In this document: positions 24,730-33,831 of the stretch, in pieces | Numbering within the stretch: the first letter of the stretch is position 1 | How the letters are laid out: each line of letters starts with the position of its first letter | Assembly (NCBI GenBank): GCA_001447805.1 | Contig: CP013099.1 | Coordinates: forward strand, 2,737,181-2,801,180 | Reading direction: 5' to 3' | Length of the DNA: 64,000 nucleotides | Source: Candidatus Tenderia electrophaga | GTDB lineage: Bacteria; Pseudomonadota; Gammaproteobacteria; Tenderiales; Tenderiaceae | Notes under the pieces: model-generated | Told to the model about the DNA's origin: nothing | What the model saw: only the letters and a program-made list of their open reading frames with translations | Database searches by the model: none | Program-made: the position numbers and the translations under genes

Positions 24730-26575
24730 ACAACGCCATCACAGCATGCCCTTCGGGGCCCAACTCCTGGACATGGGGGGGGTACGCTTCAGACTCTGGG
24801 CCCCCGCGGCGCAGCGCGTCGAACTGTGCCTGATCGAAGGCGAGGCAGAGACCCGTCTGCCCATGACGCGCCAGGATGAAGGCTGGTTCGAATGGGTGAC
24901 CGAACAGGCCGGCAACGGCAGCCGCTATCGCTTTCGTATCGATGCCGGGATGCACGTCCCGGATCCGGCCTCCCGTTATCAACCGGAGGATGTGCATGGC
25001 CCCAGCGAGGTGGTCGACCCCCGGGCCTGGGCCTGGCAGGATGAGGCCTGGCTGGGGCGGCCGTGGCAGGAGGCCGTCATCTACGAACTGCACGTCGGCA
25101 GTTTCAGCCCACAGGGCAACTATGCCGCCATCCAAGCGCGCCTGGACACGCTGGTCGAACTGGGGGTGACCGCCGTCGAGCTGATGCCGGTGGCCGACTT
25201 TCCCGGTCGGCGCAACTGGGGCTATGACGGCGTCTATCTGTTCGCCCCCGACAGCCAATACGGCCGTCCGGAGGACCTCAAGGCCCTCGTCGAGGCCGCC
25301 CATGCGCGCGGGCTAATGGTGTTCCTGGACGTGGTGTACAACCACTTCGGTCCCGAGGGCAACTATCTCCACGCCTATGCCCCACAGTTCTTCACCGAGC
25401 GCCATCATACCCCCTGGGGCGCGGCCATTAACTATGATGGCAAGCACAGCCATTGGGTCAGGGAATTCTTCATTCACAATGCCTTGTACTGGTTGGCGGA
25501 ATATCATCTCGATGGTCTGCGCCTGGACGCCGTGCACGCCATCATCGACGACTCGCAACCGGACATCCTCACCGAACTCGCGGAGCGGGTGCAAAGGCAC
25601 TTCGGCAACCAGCGCCAGATCCATCTGGTGCTGGAGAATGATCGCAATGCCGCCCATTATCTGAGGCGCAGCGCCAATGGCCGACCGGAACATTATGTCG
25701 CCCAATGGAACGATGACATCCATCACGCCCTGCACGTACTGCTCACCGGCGAAGGGGAAGGTTATTACATGGACTATGCGCCGCACCCCTTGCCCCATCT
25801 ACAGCGCTGCCTGAGCGAGGGGTTCGCCTACCAGGGTGAAGCTTCCGCCTATCGCGAGGCACAAGCGCGGGGCGAGGCCAGCGCGCATCTGCCGGCCACC
25901 GCCTTCGTCTCTTTTTTGCAGAATCACGACCAGGTGGGCAATCGTGCCTTTGGCGAGCGCATCGCCGCACTCACCGACGACAAGCGCCTGCGCGCCGCCC
26001 TGAGCCTGCTGCTGTTGGCCCCCGCCCCGCCCCTGCTGTTCATGGGCCAGGAGTGGAACAGCTCCCAGCCGTTCCCCTTTTTCTGCGACTTCGGCGCCGA
26101 TTTGGCCGAGAAGGTGGTGGAAGGACGACGCAATGAGTTCGCCCATTTTCCCGAATTCAACGCCCCGGCCGCGCGCGAGCGCATCCCCGACCCCATGGCC
26201 GAGGCCACCTTCAACCAGGCCATCCTCGACTGGCAGGCGCGCCACAGTCCCGATCACCAGCCGTGGTTGACACTGCATAAAGAACTGCTGGCACTGCGCC
26301 ACGCCGAGGTGATACCCCGCCTGCACAATCTGGTGGGGGGTGCAGCCGCTACCACCACCTGGGCCGGGCAGGGCCTGCGCGTGGACTGGTCCCTGGGCGA
26401 TGGCGCCGGGCTGGCGCTGCTGGCCAATCTGGGTGATACATCGATCGCAGCGCTCGATCGTCCTTCGGGACGATTACTCTACAGCACCCATCCGACGGCG
26501 ACACAAGCCGATGCGCTAGCGCTGCCCCCGTGGTCAGTCTGCTGGTATCTGGATGAGGCACGCCACTCGCGATGA
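24707..26575 (+). CDS. treZ: Malto-oligosyltrehalose trehalohydrolase TreZ
   Basis: 622 residues, GH13. N-terminal CBM48-like domain (RFRLWAPAAQRVELCL, ~18-105), then the catalytic barrel with AVIYELHVGSFSP, VVYNHFGPEGNYLHAYAP, nucleophile region GLRLDAVHAI and acid/base LVLENDRN, and FLQNHDQVGN. It releases trehalose from the maltooligosyl-trehalose made by TreY. The start overlaps treT by 23 bp with GAGGG just upstream; ATG 24698 is an alternative. Confidence 0.92.
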   Translation: MTASNSGKQRHHSMPFGAQLLDMGGVRFRLWAPAAQRVELCLIEGEAETRLPMTRQDEGWFEWVTEQAGNGSRYRFRIDAGMHVPDPASRYQPEDVHGPSEVVDPRAWAWQDEAWLGRPWQEAVIYELHVGSFSPQGNYAAIQARLDTLVELGVTAVELMPVADFPGRRNWGYDGVYLFAPDSQYGRPEDLKALVEAAHARGLMVFLDVVYNHFGPEGNYLHAYAPQFFTERHHTPWGAAINYDGKHSHWVREFFIHNALYWLAEYHLDGLRLDAVHAIIDDSQPDILTELAERVQRHFGNQRQIHLVLENDRNAAHYLRRSANGRPEHYVAQWNDDIHHALHVLLTGEGEGYYMDYAPHPLPHLQRCLSEGFAYQGEASAYREAQARGEASAHLPATAFVSFLQNHDQVGNRAFGERIAALTDDKRLRAALSLLLLAPAPPLLFMGQEWNSSQPFPFFCDFGADLAEKVVEGRRNEFAHFPEFNAPAARERIPDPMAEATFNQAILDWQARHSPDHQPWLTLHKELLALRHAEVIPRLHNLVGGAAATTTWAGQGLRVDWSLGDGAGLALLANLGDTSIAALDRPSGRLLYSTHPTATQADALALPPWSVCWYLDEARHSR

Positions 26576-29475
26576 AAACGCGCGCTGTCCCCGACGCCAC
26601 CTATCGGTTGCAATTCAACCGCGACTTCACCTTTGCCGATGCCACGCGCCTTATTCCGTATCTGCATCAGCTGGGCATCAGTCATATCTATGCCTCGCCC
26701 TATCTCAAGGCGCGCAGCGGCAGTGCCCATGGCTACGACATCGTCGACCACAATGCGCTGAACCCGGAGATCGGCGATCAGGCCGATTTTCAGCGTTTCG
26801 TGGACACCCTGAAACAGCACGATATGGGCCAGATCCTGGACATCGTGCCCAACCACATGGGCGTAGGCGGCGATGACAACGCCTGGTGGCTGGATGTGCT
26901 GACACACGGCCAGGCCTCCTTATATGCCGAGTATTTCGATATCGATTGGCACCCGGTGATGACCGCATTGAACAATAAAGTCCTGCTGCCATTCCTGGGG
27001 GATCACTACGGCACAATATTGGAGAGCGGCGCCTTACAACTGGAGTTCTCTCAAGAACACGGCAGCTTCGGCGTGCGCTACTACGAACACCTGTTCCCAA
27101 TCGATCCACGCACCTATGTCCATATCCTGGGCCGTCTGAAACAACGCCTCGAGGCCATCCCCCCGCTCGCTGAAGACGCCGGCGCCGAGCTCGACGGCAT
27201 TATGGCGGCCTGCCGCGCCCTGCCACGTCGGACCGAACTGGCAAGGGTCCAACGCCAACGCCGCCACGATGAAGCCGCCGCGTGCCAACAACGCTTGGCG
27301 GCCTGGCATCAGAACTCTCCCCCTGTCCAGGCGCAGTTGGATCACACCCTAAACGAATTCCAGGGCAAGCCCGAGCAATCCAAGAGCTTCGATCCACTGC
27401 ATCGTCTGCTGGAGGCCCAGGCCTATCGCCTGGCCTATTGGAAGGTGGCCACCGACGAGATCAATTACCGACGCTTTTTCGATATCAATGATCTGGCCGG
27501 GTTGCGGGTAGAGCTGCCGGAGGTGTTTCGGGCCACCCACGGCCTTATCCACCAACTCATCGCCACCCATCAGATTCAGGGCCTGCGTCTCGACCACCTG
27601 GACGGCCTCTCCGACCCCTACAAATATTGCCGGGACCTGCAGAGCCTGATCGGCGCGGCCTTGGGCGAGGCGGAGACGGCCGAGCCGTCACCCTTTTATG
27701 TCATCGTGGAAAAGATACTGGCCAGTCACGAACGTCTGCCCAGTCAGTGGCCGGTGGCGGGCACCACCGGCTATGAGAGCGCCCGGCTCTTGAATGGCCT
27801 GTTCGTCTATCCACACGACGAAAACCGGCTCAGTCGCCTGTATAAAAATTTCAGCGGTGACAGTGCCGATTTTGATGAGACGCTCTACGTGCGCAAGAAA
27901 CGGATTATCAACAGCAGCTTATCCAGTGAACTGAACGTGCTCGCCAATCAGCTCAACGGCATCGCCGAGGCCGATCGCCACAGCCGTGATTTCACCCTGC
28001 ATGGATTAAGCCGAGCCCTGACCGAGGTGGCGGCCTGCTTCCCGGTCTATCGCAGCTATGTCACCGCCACCCAGGTCAGCGAGGTGGACCGCCACCATGT
28101 CCGTTGGGCCGTGGCCCAGGCCAAGCGCCGCAATCCCAATACCGAACCCCTCATCTTCGATTTCATCTGCGAGCTCTTGCTGTTGACCGGGCAGAGCCAA
28201 CGGTCACCATCGCTGCAGCGGCGCGTGGTCCAGTTCGTACAGGGGGTCCAGCAATACACGGCACCGGTGACGGCCAAGGGCATGGAGGATACCGCCTTCT
28301 ATCATTTCAACCGGCTGGTGTCACTGAACGACGTAGGTTTTGACCCGCGCAGCGTCGGTATCTCCACAGCGGCCTTTCATGGCGAGAACAAGCAGCGTCT
28401 GGACAGCTGGCCCCACGCCATGATCAACACCTCCACCCATGACAGCAAGCGCAGCGAGGATGTGCGCGCGCGCATCAATGTGTTGTCGGAAATCGTGCCG
28501 CAGTGGCGCCGTTATCTATCGCGCTGGCGCCGTCTGAATCGTCATCGCAAACGCCTGGTGGATGACCAGCACGCACCCAACCGCAACGACGAATACCTGC
28601 TCTACCAGACACTGGTCGGTGCCTGGCCATTGGATGACGCCGCTGGCGACCTGGATGCCTTCAGGCAGCGCATCGAGACGTATATGATCAAAGCGATCCG
28701 TGAAGCCAAGGACCATACCTCCTGGATCAATCCCAATGAAGCATACGAGGCGGCCATGCACCACTTCGTCGGCGCCGTGTTGCAAAGCCCAGGCCAGAAC
28801 GCCTTTCTCGACGATTTCATTCCCCTGCAACGGCAAATCGCACGCTGCGGTCTCTATAACAGTCTGTCCCAGGCCCTGCTCAAGTTCACCATGCCCGGCG
28901 TCCCGGATATCTATCGGGGCAACGAGGTATGGCGCTTCGACTTGGTGGATCCGGACAACCGCCGCCCGGTGGATCACCGCCACCATCATGGCCTACTGCA
29001 AGGCTTGATCGACCAGACCCGCAGCGACCAAGCCCTCACCGAGCTGACACAGTCGTTGATGGCGGCGCTGGAAGACGGACGCGCCAAGCTCTATCTCACC
29101 TGGCGCATCCTGACCCTGCGCCGCCGCCACCCCGAACTGTTCCAGCACGGCGACTACCTGGCCTTGGACGTGACAGGGGCAAAAGGGGAGCATATCTGCG
29201 CCTTTGCCCGCCGCTGGCAGGATCGCCAGCTGATCTGCGCAGCGCCCCGTTGGTATTTCCGCCTGTTGCAGGGCGAGCCCGAGAAATTGCCCTTGGGCGA
29301 AGCCGTCTGGGCGGATACTTGGGTGGCGGCACTGCCGGAGGCGAACGGGCGGCCCTATCGCCACCTGTTTACCGATCGAAGCGTACAGGCTCGTGCGCGT
29401 GCGGATGGCTCACAGGGCTTTGCCGCCGCCGAGCTGTTTGCCGACTTTCCGGTGGCCGTCTTGATCAACGAATGA
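26572..29475 (+). CDS. treY: Malto-oligosyltrehalose synthase TreY
   Basis: 967 residues, GH13. It opens with TYRLQFNRDFTFADA and YASPYLKARSGSAHGYD, hallmarks of TreY. Catalytic residues lie in GLRLDHLDGLSDP (~330) and VIVEKILASHERLP (~380); NTSTHDSKRSEDVRAR near 620 is another family segment. It isomerises the reducing-end alpha-1,4 bond of malto-oligosaccharides to alpha,alpha-1,1, giving the TreZ substrate. It overlaps treZ by 4 bp (ATGA). Confidence 0.93.
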   Translation: MKTRAVPDATYRLQFNRDFTFADATRLIPYLHQLGISHIYASPYLKARSGSAHGYDIVDHNALNPEIGDQADFQRFVDTLKQHDMGQILDIVPNHMGVGGDDNAWWLDVLTHGQASLYAEYFDIDWHPVMTALNNKVLLPFLGDHYGTILESGALQLEFSQEHGSFGVRYYEHLFPIDPRTYVHILGRLKQRLEAIPPLAEDAGAELDGIMAACRALPRRTELARVQRQRRHDEAAACQQRLAAWHQNSPPVQAQLDHTLNEFQGKPEQSKSFDPLHRLLEAQAYRLAYWKVATDEINYRRFFDINDLAGLRVELPEVFRATHGLIHQLIATHQIQGLRLDHLDGLSDPYKYCRDLQSLIGAALGEAETAEPSPFYVIVEKILASHERLPSQWPVAGTTGYESARLLNGLFVYPHDENRLSRLYKNFSGDSADFDETLYVRKKRIINSSLSSELNVLANQLNGIAEADRHSRDFTLHGLSRALTEVAACFPVYRSYVTATQVSEVDRHHVRWAVAQAKRRNPNTEPLIFDFICELLLLTGQSQRSPSLQRRVVQFVQGVQQYTAPVTAKGMEDTAFYHFNRLVSLNDVGFDPRSVGISTAAFHGENKQRLDSWPHAMINTSTHDSKRSEDVRARINVLSEIVPQWRRYLSRWRRLNRHRKRLVDDQHAPNRNDEYLLYQTLVGAWPLDDAAGDLDAFRQRIETYMIKAIREAKDHTSWINPNEAYEAAMHHFVGAVLQSPGQNAFLDDFIPLQRQIARCGLYNSLSQALLKFTMPGVPDIYRGNEVWRFDLVDPDNRRPVDHRHHHGLLQGLIDQTRSDQALTELTQSLMAALEDGRAKLYLTWRILTLRRRHPELFQHGDYLALDVTGAKGEHICAFARRWQDRQLICAAPRWYFRLLQGEPEKLPLGEAVWADTWVAALPEANGRPYRHLFTDRSVQARARADGSQGFAAAELFADFPVAVLINE

Positions 29476-29496
29476 CGGGCGCGCGTTCCCGCAGCC

Positions 29497-30765
29497 CTAC
29501 TCCTCGTAGCCCGGTCCTGCGCCGCGGGAATTGCGTGCAAAGTAATCGGTGCGTCCCTTCGGTACCACCACCAGACCGCCCTCGGTGACGTGATAACGGG
29601 CACGATCCGCCGCCGCATCAAAGCCGATCCGGGCATTGGGCTCGATGCAGTTGTGACGGTCCACGATGACGCGCCGCAAGCGTGCACCGGCGCAGATGCG
29701 CACATAGTCCATGATGACGCAATCCTCCAACTCCGCCCCCGGCTCAATCACGGCCTCGCGGCGGATGATACTGTTGCGGATCTTGGACCGATCCACCAAG
29801 GCCGCCGCCCCCAGCAGGCAATTATCTATCTCGCTCTCGAACACCCGCGCCACCGGCCCCTGGTAGTGACTGGAGAATATCGGCCACTGAGGATTAAAGG
29901 CATCGAAGCACGGTTCCCGGCCGAGCACGTCCTTATGGGCGTCGAAATAGGAATCCAGATTACCGACGTCGCGCCAATAGTTCGGCTCTTCATAGTCCTT
30001 TACACCTGGCACCTTGTTGTCGGCAAAGTTATAGGCATAGAGGCGGTGCGTGGACAGCAGGCGGGGCAGGACGTGATGACCAAAGTCGGTCTCGCCGCGC
30101 TCATGGGCCTCCTCCAGCGCCTGCATCAAGACATCGGCATTGAATAGATAGTTGCCCATGGACGCATAGGCCCGGTTCGAGTCACCCGGCATGGATTGGG
30201 GGCGGGCCGGCTTCTCGGCAAAACCGAGGATGCGACCGTCATGTTCGGCCTCGATAACGCCAAAGCTGGAGGCCTGTTCCAAGGGGACCGGCAAGGCGGC
30301 GACACTGATGTCGGCATGGTGATCCCGGTGAAAGCGCATCATTTGACGCACATCCATGCGATAGATATGGTCGGCGCCGAACACGGCCACCATGTCGGGC
30401 CGGTGTCGGCGCAGCAGGCCGAGGCTTTGGTAGACGGCATCGGCGGTCCCCTGAAACCAGCTGCTGCCCTCCTGCATCTGCGGCGGCACGACAGTGACGA
30501 ACTGGTCGGGCAACAAGGGCGAAATGGTCCAGCCTTTACGCACATGCTCGATCAGGGACTGCGCCTTATATTGCACCAATAAATAGATAGCGCGGATTTC
30601 GGAGTTAATCAGGTTGCTGAGGACGAAATCGATAATCCGATAACGCCCGCCGAAAGGCACGGCCGGCTTGCAACGCTCCGTGGTCAGGGGGCGCAAGCGC
30701 TTGCCCTCGCCGCCCGCCATGACGAAGGCCACGACTTTGTCCTTGCGTTTGCGTCGCTCTTCCAA
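29497..30765 (-). CDS. glgC: Glucose-1-phosphate adenylyltransferase GlgC
   Basis: About 422 residues from TTG 30765. Nucleotidyltransferase motif VMAGGEGKRLRPLT near the N-terminus, KPAVPFGGRYRIIDF, the catalytic FGADHIYRMD, and a C-terminal left-handed beta-helix (VIMDYVRICAGARLRRVIVD). It makes ADP-glucose for glycogen or, with TreT, trehalose. An in-frame ATG at 30849 lies inside the FNR/FixK-type box and cannot be the start if that box acts; AGAGGAGAG lies 6-8 bp before TTG 30765, so I chose it. It is transcribed toward the end of treY. Confidence 0.9.
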   Translation of the reverse strand: MEERRKRKDKVVAFVMAGGEGKRLRPLTTERCKPAVPFGGRYRIIDFVLSNLINSEIRAIYLLVQYKAQSLIEHVRKGWTISPLLPDQFVTVVPPQMQEGSSWFQGTADAVYQSLGLLRRHRPDMVAVFGADHIYRMDVRQMMRFHRDHHADISVAALPVPLEQASSFGVIEAEHDGRILGFAEKPARPQSMPGDSNRAYASMGNYLFNADVLMQALEEAHERGETDFGHHVLPRLLSTHRLYAYNFADNKVPGVKDYEEPNYWRDVGNLDSYFDAHKDVLGREPCFDAFNPQWPIFSSHYQGPVARVFESEIDNCLLGAAALVDRSKIRNSIIRREAVIEPGAELEDCVIMDYVRICAGARLRRVIVDRHNCIEPNARIGFDAAADRARYHVTEGGLVVVPKGRTDYFARNSRGAGPGYEE

Positions 30766-30835
30766 TTCGTCTCTCCTCTTACTAAACCCGGCAACCGCTC
30801 GACCCTTATGAGAACAGATCAGCAGTCCGTTATCA

Positions 30836-30849
30836 TTGAGATTTTTCAA
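30836..30849 (-). promoter_or_regulatory. FNR/FixK-type box (exact core) upstream of glgC
   Basis: TTGA-GATTTT-TCAA within CATTGA...TCAATG, centred at 30842.5 and 77 bp before the proposed glgC TTG. The -10 is weak: CATAAG (30810-30805, minus) is 35 bp away. No -10 is visible toward the amylosucrase gene. Confidence 0.62.
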
Positions 30850-31017
30850 TGTGCCGCACGCCCGCCGAGCCGTCGCAGGGCTTGAGATTTATCAGTGCAG
30901 CCACCGGCTGCAAGCCGCATAATGTCGAGTTGAACCTGCCTGTCATGCGACCCCAACATGGCCGGTGTCTGGGATACCCCGGCCCGACCAACACGGTCAC
31001 GAAATAAGGAGGCACTG

Positions 31018-32970
31018 ATGCCCGACACAGCCCTTTCGAACCCGGAACACAGCGCCACGGCCCTAAAGCGACTCATGCCGCGCATCGAGGCGCGTTACAG
31101 TGACAAGACCGACCCCACCGAGTGGCAGGCCTATACGCAGCGCATGCGCAAGCATTTTCCGCGCCTGTTCGAACGTCTGCATGCGCTCTACGGAAACAAA
31201 CACGATTTTTACTACCACCTGGAGGGCATCCTGGCCTCCGCCACCGAAATGTGGCTGGCGCGCCCGGACGAGCTAAAGGCGCTGGACGCCCTGCGCGAGG
31301 CCGACCCCCACTGGTATCACTCCAACCGCATGGTGGGCGCCATGTGTTATGTCGACCTGCTCGCCGGCGACCTGCAAGGGCTGCGCGAGCGCATCCCCTA
31401 CCTGTCAGAACTGGGCATCACCTATCTGCACCTGATGCCCTTGTTCAAGGCGCCGGAGGGCGACAACGACGGCGGCTACGCGGTCAGCAGTTATCGCGAG
31501 GTGGAGCCACGCCTGGGGACTATGGACGATCTGGCGGCGCTGGCCACAGAACTGCGCCATCACGGCATTTCGCTGGTGGTGGACTTCGTCTTCAACCATA
31601 CCTCGGACGAACACGACTGGGCCCAGCGCGCCTTGGCCGGCGACAAAGACTACCAGGACTACTACCGCATGTACCCCAACCGCGAGCTGCCGGACGCCTT
31701 CGAACGTTCCATGCCTGAGGTGTTCACCGAGGATCATCCGGGCGCTTTCACCTATCGCACGCGGATCAAGAAATGGGTCTGGACCACCTTCCACACCTAT
31801 CAATGGGATCTGAATTACGAAAATCCCGCGGTCTTCAACAGCATGCTGGAGGAGATGCTGTTTCTGGCCAACCAGGGCGTGGAGATCCTGCGCCTGGACG
31901 CGGTGGCCTTCATCTGGAAACGCCTGGGCACGAATTGCCAGAACCTGCCTGAGGCACACTGGATCATCCAGGCCTTTAACGCCGTCGCCAGCATCGCCGC
32001 GCCGGCCATGGTGTTCAAATCCGAGGCCATCGTGCATCCGGACGAAGTGCGCAAATACATCGACATGGGGGAGTGTCAGTTGTCCTACAATCCCCAGCTC
32101 ATGGCCCTGCTTTGGGAGGCGCTGGCCACCCGCGACACGCGCGTGCTGCAACACGCCATGCAGCACCGCTACGCCATGCCCGAGGGCTGCGGCTGGGTCA
32201 ACTACGTGCGCTCCCACGATGACATCGGCTGGGCCTTCGCCGATGATGACGTCCAAGCGGTGGGCTTCGACCCCGGGCAGCACCGCCGCTTTCTGACCCG
32301 TTTTTATAGCGGCAAATTCGAAGGCAGCTTCGCCCGTGGCGCGCCGTTCCAGGAAGATCCGATCAGCGGCGATGCGCGCGTGTCGGGCACCTGCGCTTCG
32401 CTGGCGGGGGTGGAAAAGGCGCTGGCCGAGCAAGACGAGAAAGAACTCGATTTCGCTCTCCAACGCATGTTGCTGATCCACGGCGTCATCATCACCATGG
32501 GCGGCATTCCGCTGATCTATCTCGGCGATGAGGTGGCCATGTTAAATAATTACGATTACGATCAAGACCCGGCCAAGAGCGGCGATTCGCGCTGGCTGCA
32601 TCGTACCAACTTCGATGCCGGGCGCGCCGAACAGCGCCGTGATACGGCGTCGGCGCCGGGCCGCGTCTATCAGGGGCTGCTGCGCCTGATCCAACTGCGC
32701 GGTCAGAACCTGGCCTTCTCGCGCGGCGATACCGAGTTCGTGGCCACGGGCAACCAACACGTGTTCGGTTTTGTTCGCAGTAACGCTCAGCACGTGGTCT
32801 TCGTGTTGGCCAATTTCAGTGAACGGGAACAGGGACTGGAAGCTCGGCGCCTGCGCCAGATGGGCATGCGCAAGACCATGGTGGATCTCTACGGCGGGCG
32901 GGTGCTCACCGCCACCCAGGAACTGGCGATGGCACCCTATCAATTGTTGGTACTGGCGCGCGTCGCCTGA
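31018..32970 (+). CDS. Amylosucrase (GH13)
   Basis: 650 residues, GH13 subfamily of amylosucrases. It has the all-helical N-terminal domain (~1-90), YLHLMPLFKAPEGDNDGGYAV, VVDFVFNHTSDEHDWAQRA, nucleophile region EILRLDAVAFIWKRLGT (~290), acid/base FKSEAIVHPDEV (~340) and VRSHDDIGWAF. It splits sucrose and extends alpha-1,4-glucan with the glucosyl unit, releasing fructose, so it makes storage glucan without ADP-glucose. Clear ribosome site AAGGAGG before the ATG. Confidence 0.9.
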   Translation: MPDTALSNPEHSATALKRLMPRIEARYSDKTDPTEWQAYTQRMRKHFPRLFERLHALYGNKHDFYYHLEGILASATEMWLARPDELKALDALREADPHWYHSNRMVGAMCYVDLLAGDLQGLRERIPYLSELGITYLHLMPLFKAPEGDNDGGYAVSSYREVEPRLGTMDDLAALATELRHHGISLVVDFVFNHTSDEHDWAQRALAGDKDYQDYYRMYPNRELPDAFERSMPEVFTEDHPGAFTYRTRIKKWVWTTFHTYQWDLNYENPAVFNSMLEEMLFLANQGVEILRLDAVAFIWKRLGTNCQNLPEAHWIIQAFNAVASIAAPAMVFKSEAIVHPDEVRKYIDMGECQLSYNPQLMALLWEALATRDTRVLQHAMQHRYAMPEGCGWVNYVRSHDDIGWAFADDDVQAVGFDPGQHRRFLTRFYSGKFEGSFARGAPFQEDPISGDARVSGTCASLAGVEKALAEQDEKELDFALQRMLLIHGVIITMGGIPLIYLGDEVAMLNNYDYDQDPAKSGDSRWLHRTNFDAGRAEQRRDTASAPGRVYQGLLRLIQLRGQNLAFSRGDTEFVATGNQHVFGFVRSNAQHVVFVLANFSEREQGLEARRLRQMGMRKTMVDLYGGRVLTATQELAMAPYQLLVLARVA

Positions 32971-33015
32971 TGCAGGTGCCGGCGCCCACCGGCCTCGCTC
33001 GCCCCACCCCGGTGG

Positions 33016-33630
33016 TTATGCTTTAACTGGGTTTCTTCTTCTGGATAAGGCCAGGCCGGCCAGCCCCAGCCCCAGCAAGGCAAGACTGGCCGGTTCGGGG
33101 ACACTGCCGGCAACCGCAGACGTCGCCGCATTGAACGAAATCGTATACGTGCCCGCACTGCCGCCGCCGGTCCAACTCGACAAGGGGTCGGCCGCGCCCG
33201 GTCCGGTGGGCAGCTCGGTGCCGCAACAACCATTATTGAAGATATTACCGCTCGCCGACGTCGGTTCATTATTGTAGCCATCGATGCCCAAGAAATAGTC
33301 ACCGGTCACCAGCACGGTGGATATGAACGCATTGACACCGCTGCCACTATCGTCATCGGCCAGGATGCCCAAACCGCTGCCATCGAAAAGGAAAAGCTGT
33401 GAATCACCCGTCGCGCTCACCGTCGCGCTGAAGGCGCCACCGCTCCACCCGAAACTGAACAAATCGACATCGCCCGTGCCGGCCGAACCGGAGACCGAGG
33501 TGGCCCCTGCCCCCAGCACCTGGGCGGTACCCATCAGATCACCGGCGTCACCCACCTCGGTGATGGGCACTGCATAGGCGTTGCCGCTGGCGCAGGCAAG
33601 GGTAAACATCGAAATCAACATTTTTTTCAT
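33016..33630 (-). CDS. PEP-CTERM exosortase-sorted secreted protein
   Basis: 204 residues. Signal peptide (~1-20), Gly/Ser/Asp-rich beta domain resembling DVUA0089/PPC-like extracellular domains (DVDLFSFGWSGGAFSATVSA, later TGDYFLGIDGYNN), and a C-terminal sorting signal: VPEPASLALLGLGLAGLAL followed by SRRR. PEP-CTERM proteins are processed by an EpsH-type exosortase, encoded outside this window, and linked to exopolysaccharide. ATG 33630 has AAGGTGG upstream; ATG 33645 lacks one. Confidence 0.9.
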   Translation of the reverse strand: MKKMLISMFTLACASGNAYAVPITEVGDAGDLMGTAQVLGAGATSVSGSAGTGDVDLFSFGWSGGAFSATVSATGDSQLFLFDGSGLGILADDDSGSGVNAFISTVLVTGDYFLGIDGYNNEPTSASGNIFNNGCCGTELPTGPGAADPLSSWTGGGSAGTYTISFNAATSAVAGSVPEPASLALLGLGLAGLALSRRRNPVKA

Positions 33631-33658
33631 TTTAGCCACCTTCATGTTAGATATTTAT

Positions 33659-33680
33659 TTATTGCTAATATTAGCAATAA
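33659..33680. promoter_or_regulatory. 22-bp perfect palindrome upstream of PEP-CTERM gene
   Basis: Half-site TTATTGCTAAT followed directly by its reverse complement, 29 bp before the PEP-CTERM start. AT-rich and uninterrupted, it looks like an operator for a dimeric regulator. It could also form an mRNA hairpin in the 5' leader. Confidence 0.6.
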
Positions 33681-33831
33681 CCATACCTAAAATTGTTAAC
33701 AGTTGATTTCATTGGGAAATATGACTTAAACGTGCAATACGCCCGCACATGATGTGTAAATAATTCCGACGCTTTTTACACCGTGCCGGCCGGACGCCTA
33801 TTGGATGGATGGCTGCCGCAACCGGCTGTGC

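Noticed and set aside
33733-33748. Sigma-54 promoter for the PEP-CTERM gene on the minus strand
   Set aside because: TTGCA at -12 is present but the -24 element (TGGCAC) matches at only a few positions, including just one G of the GG pair.
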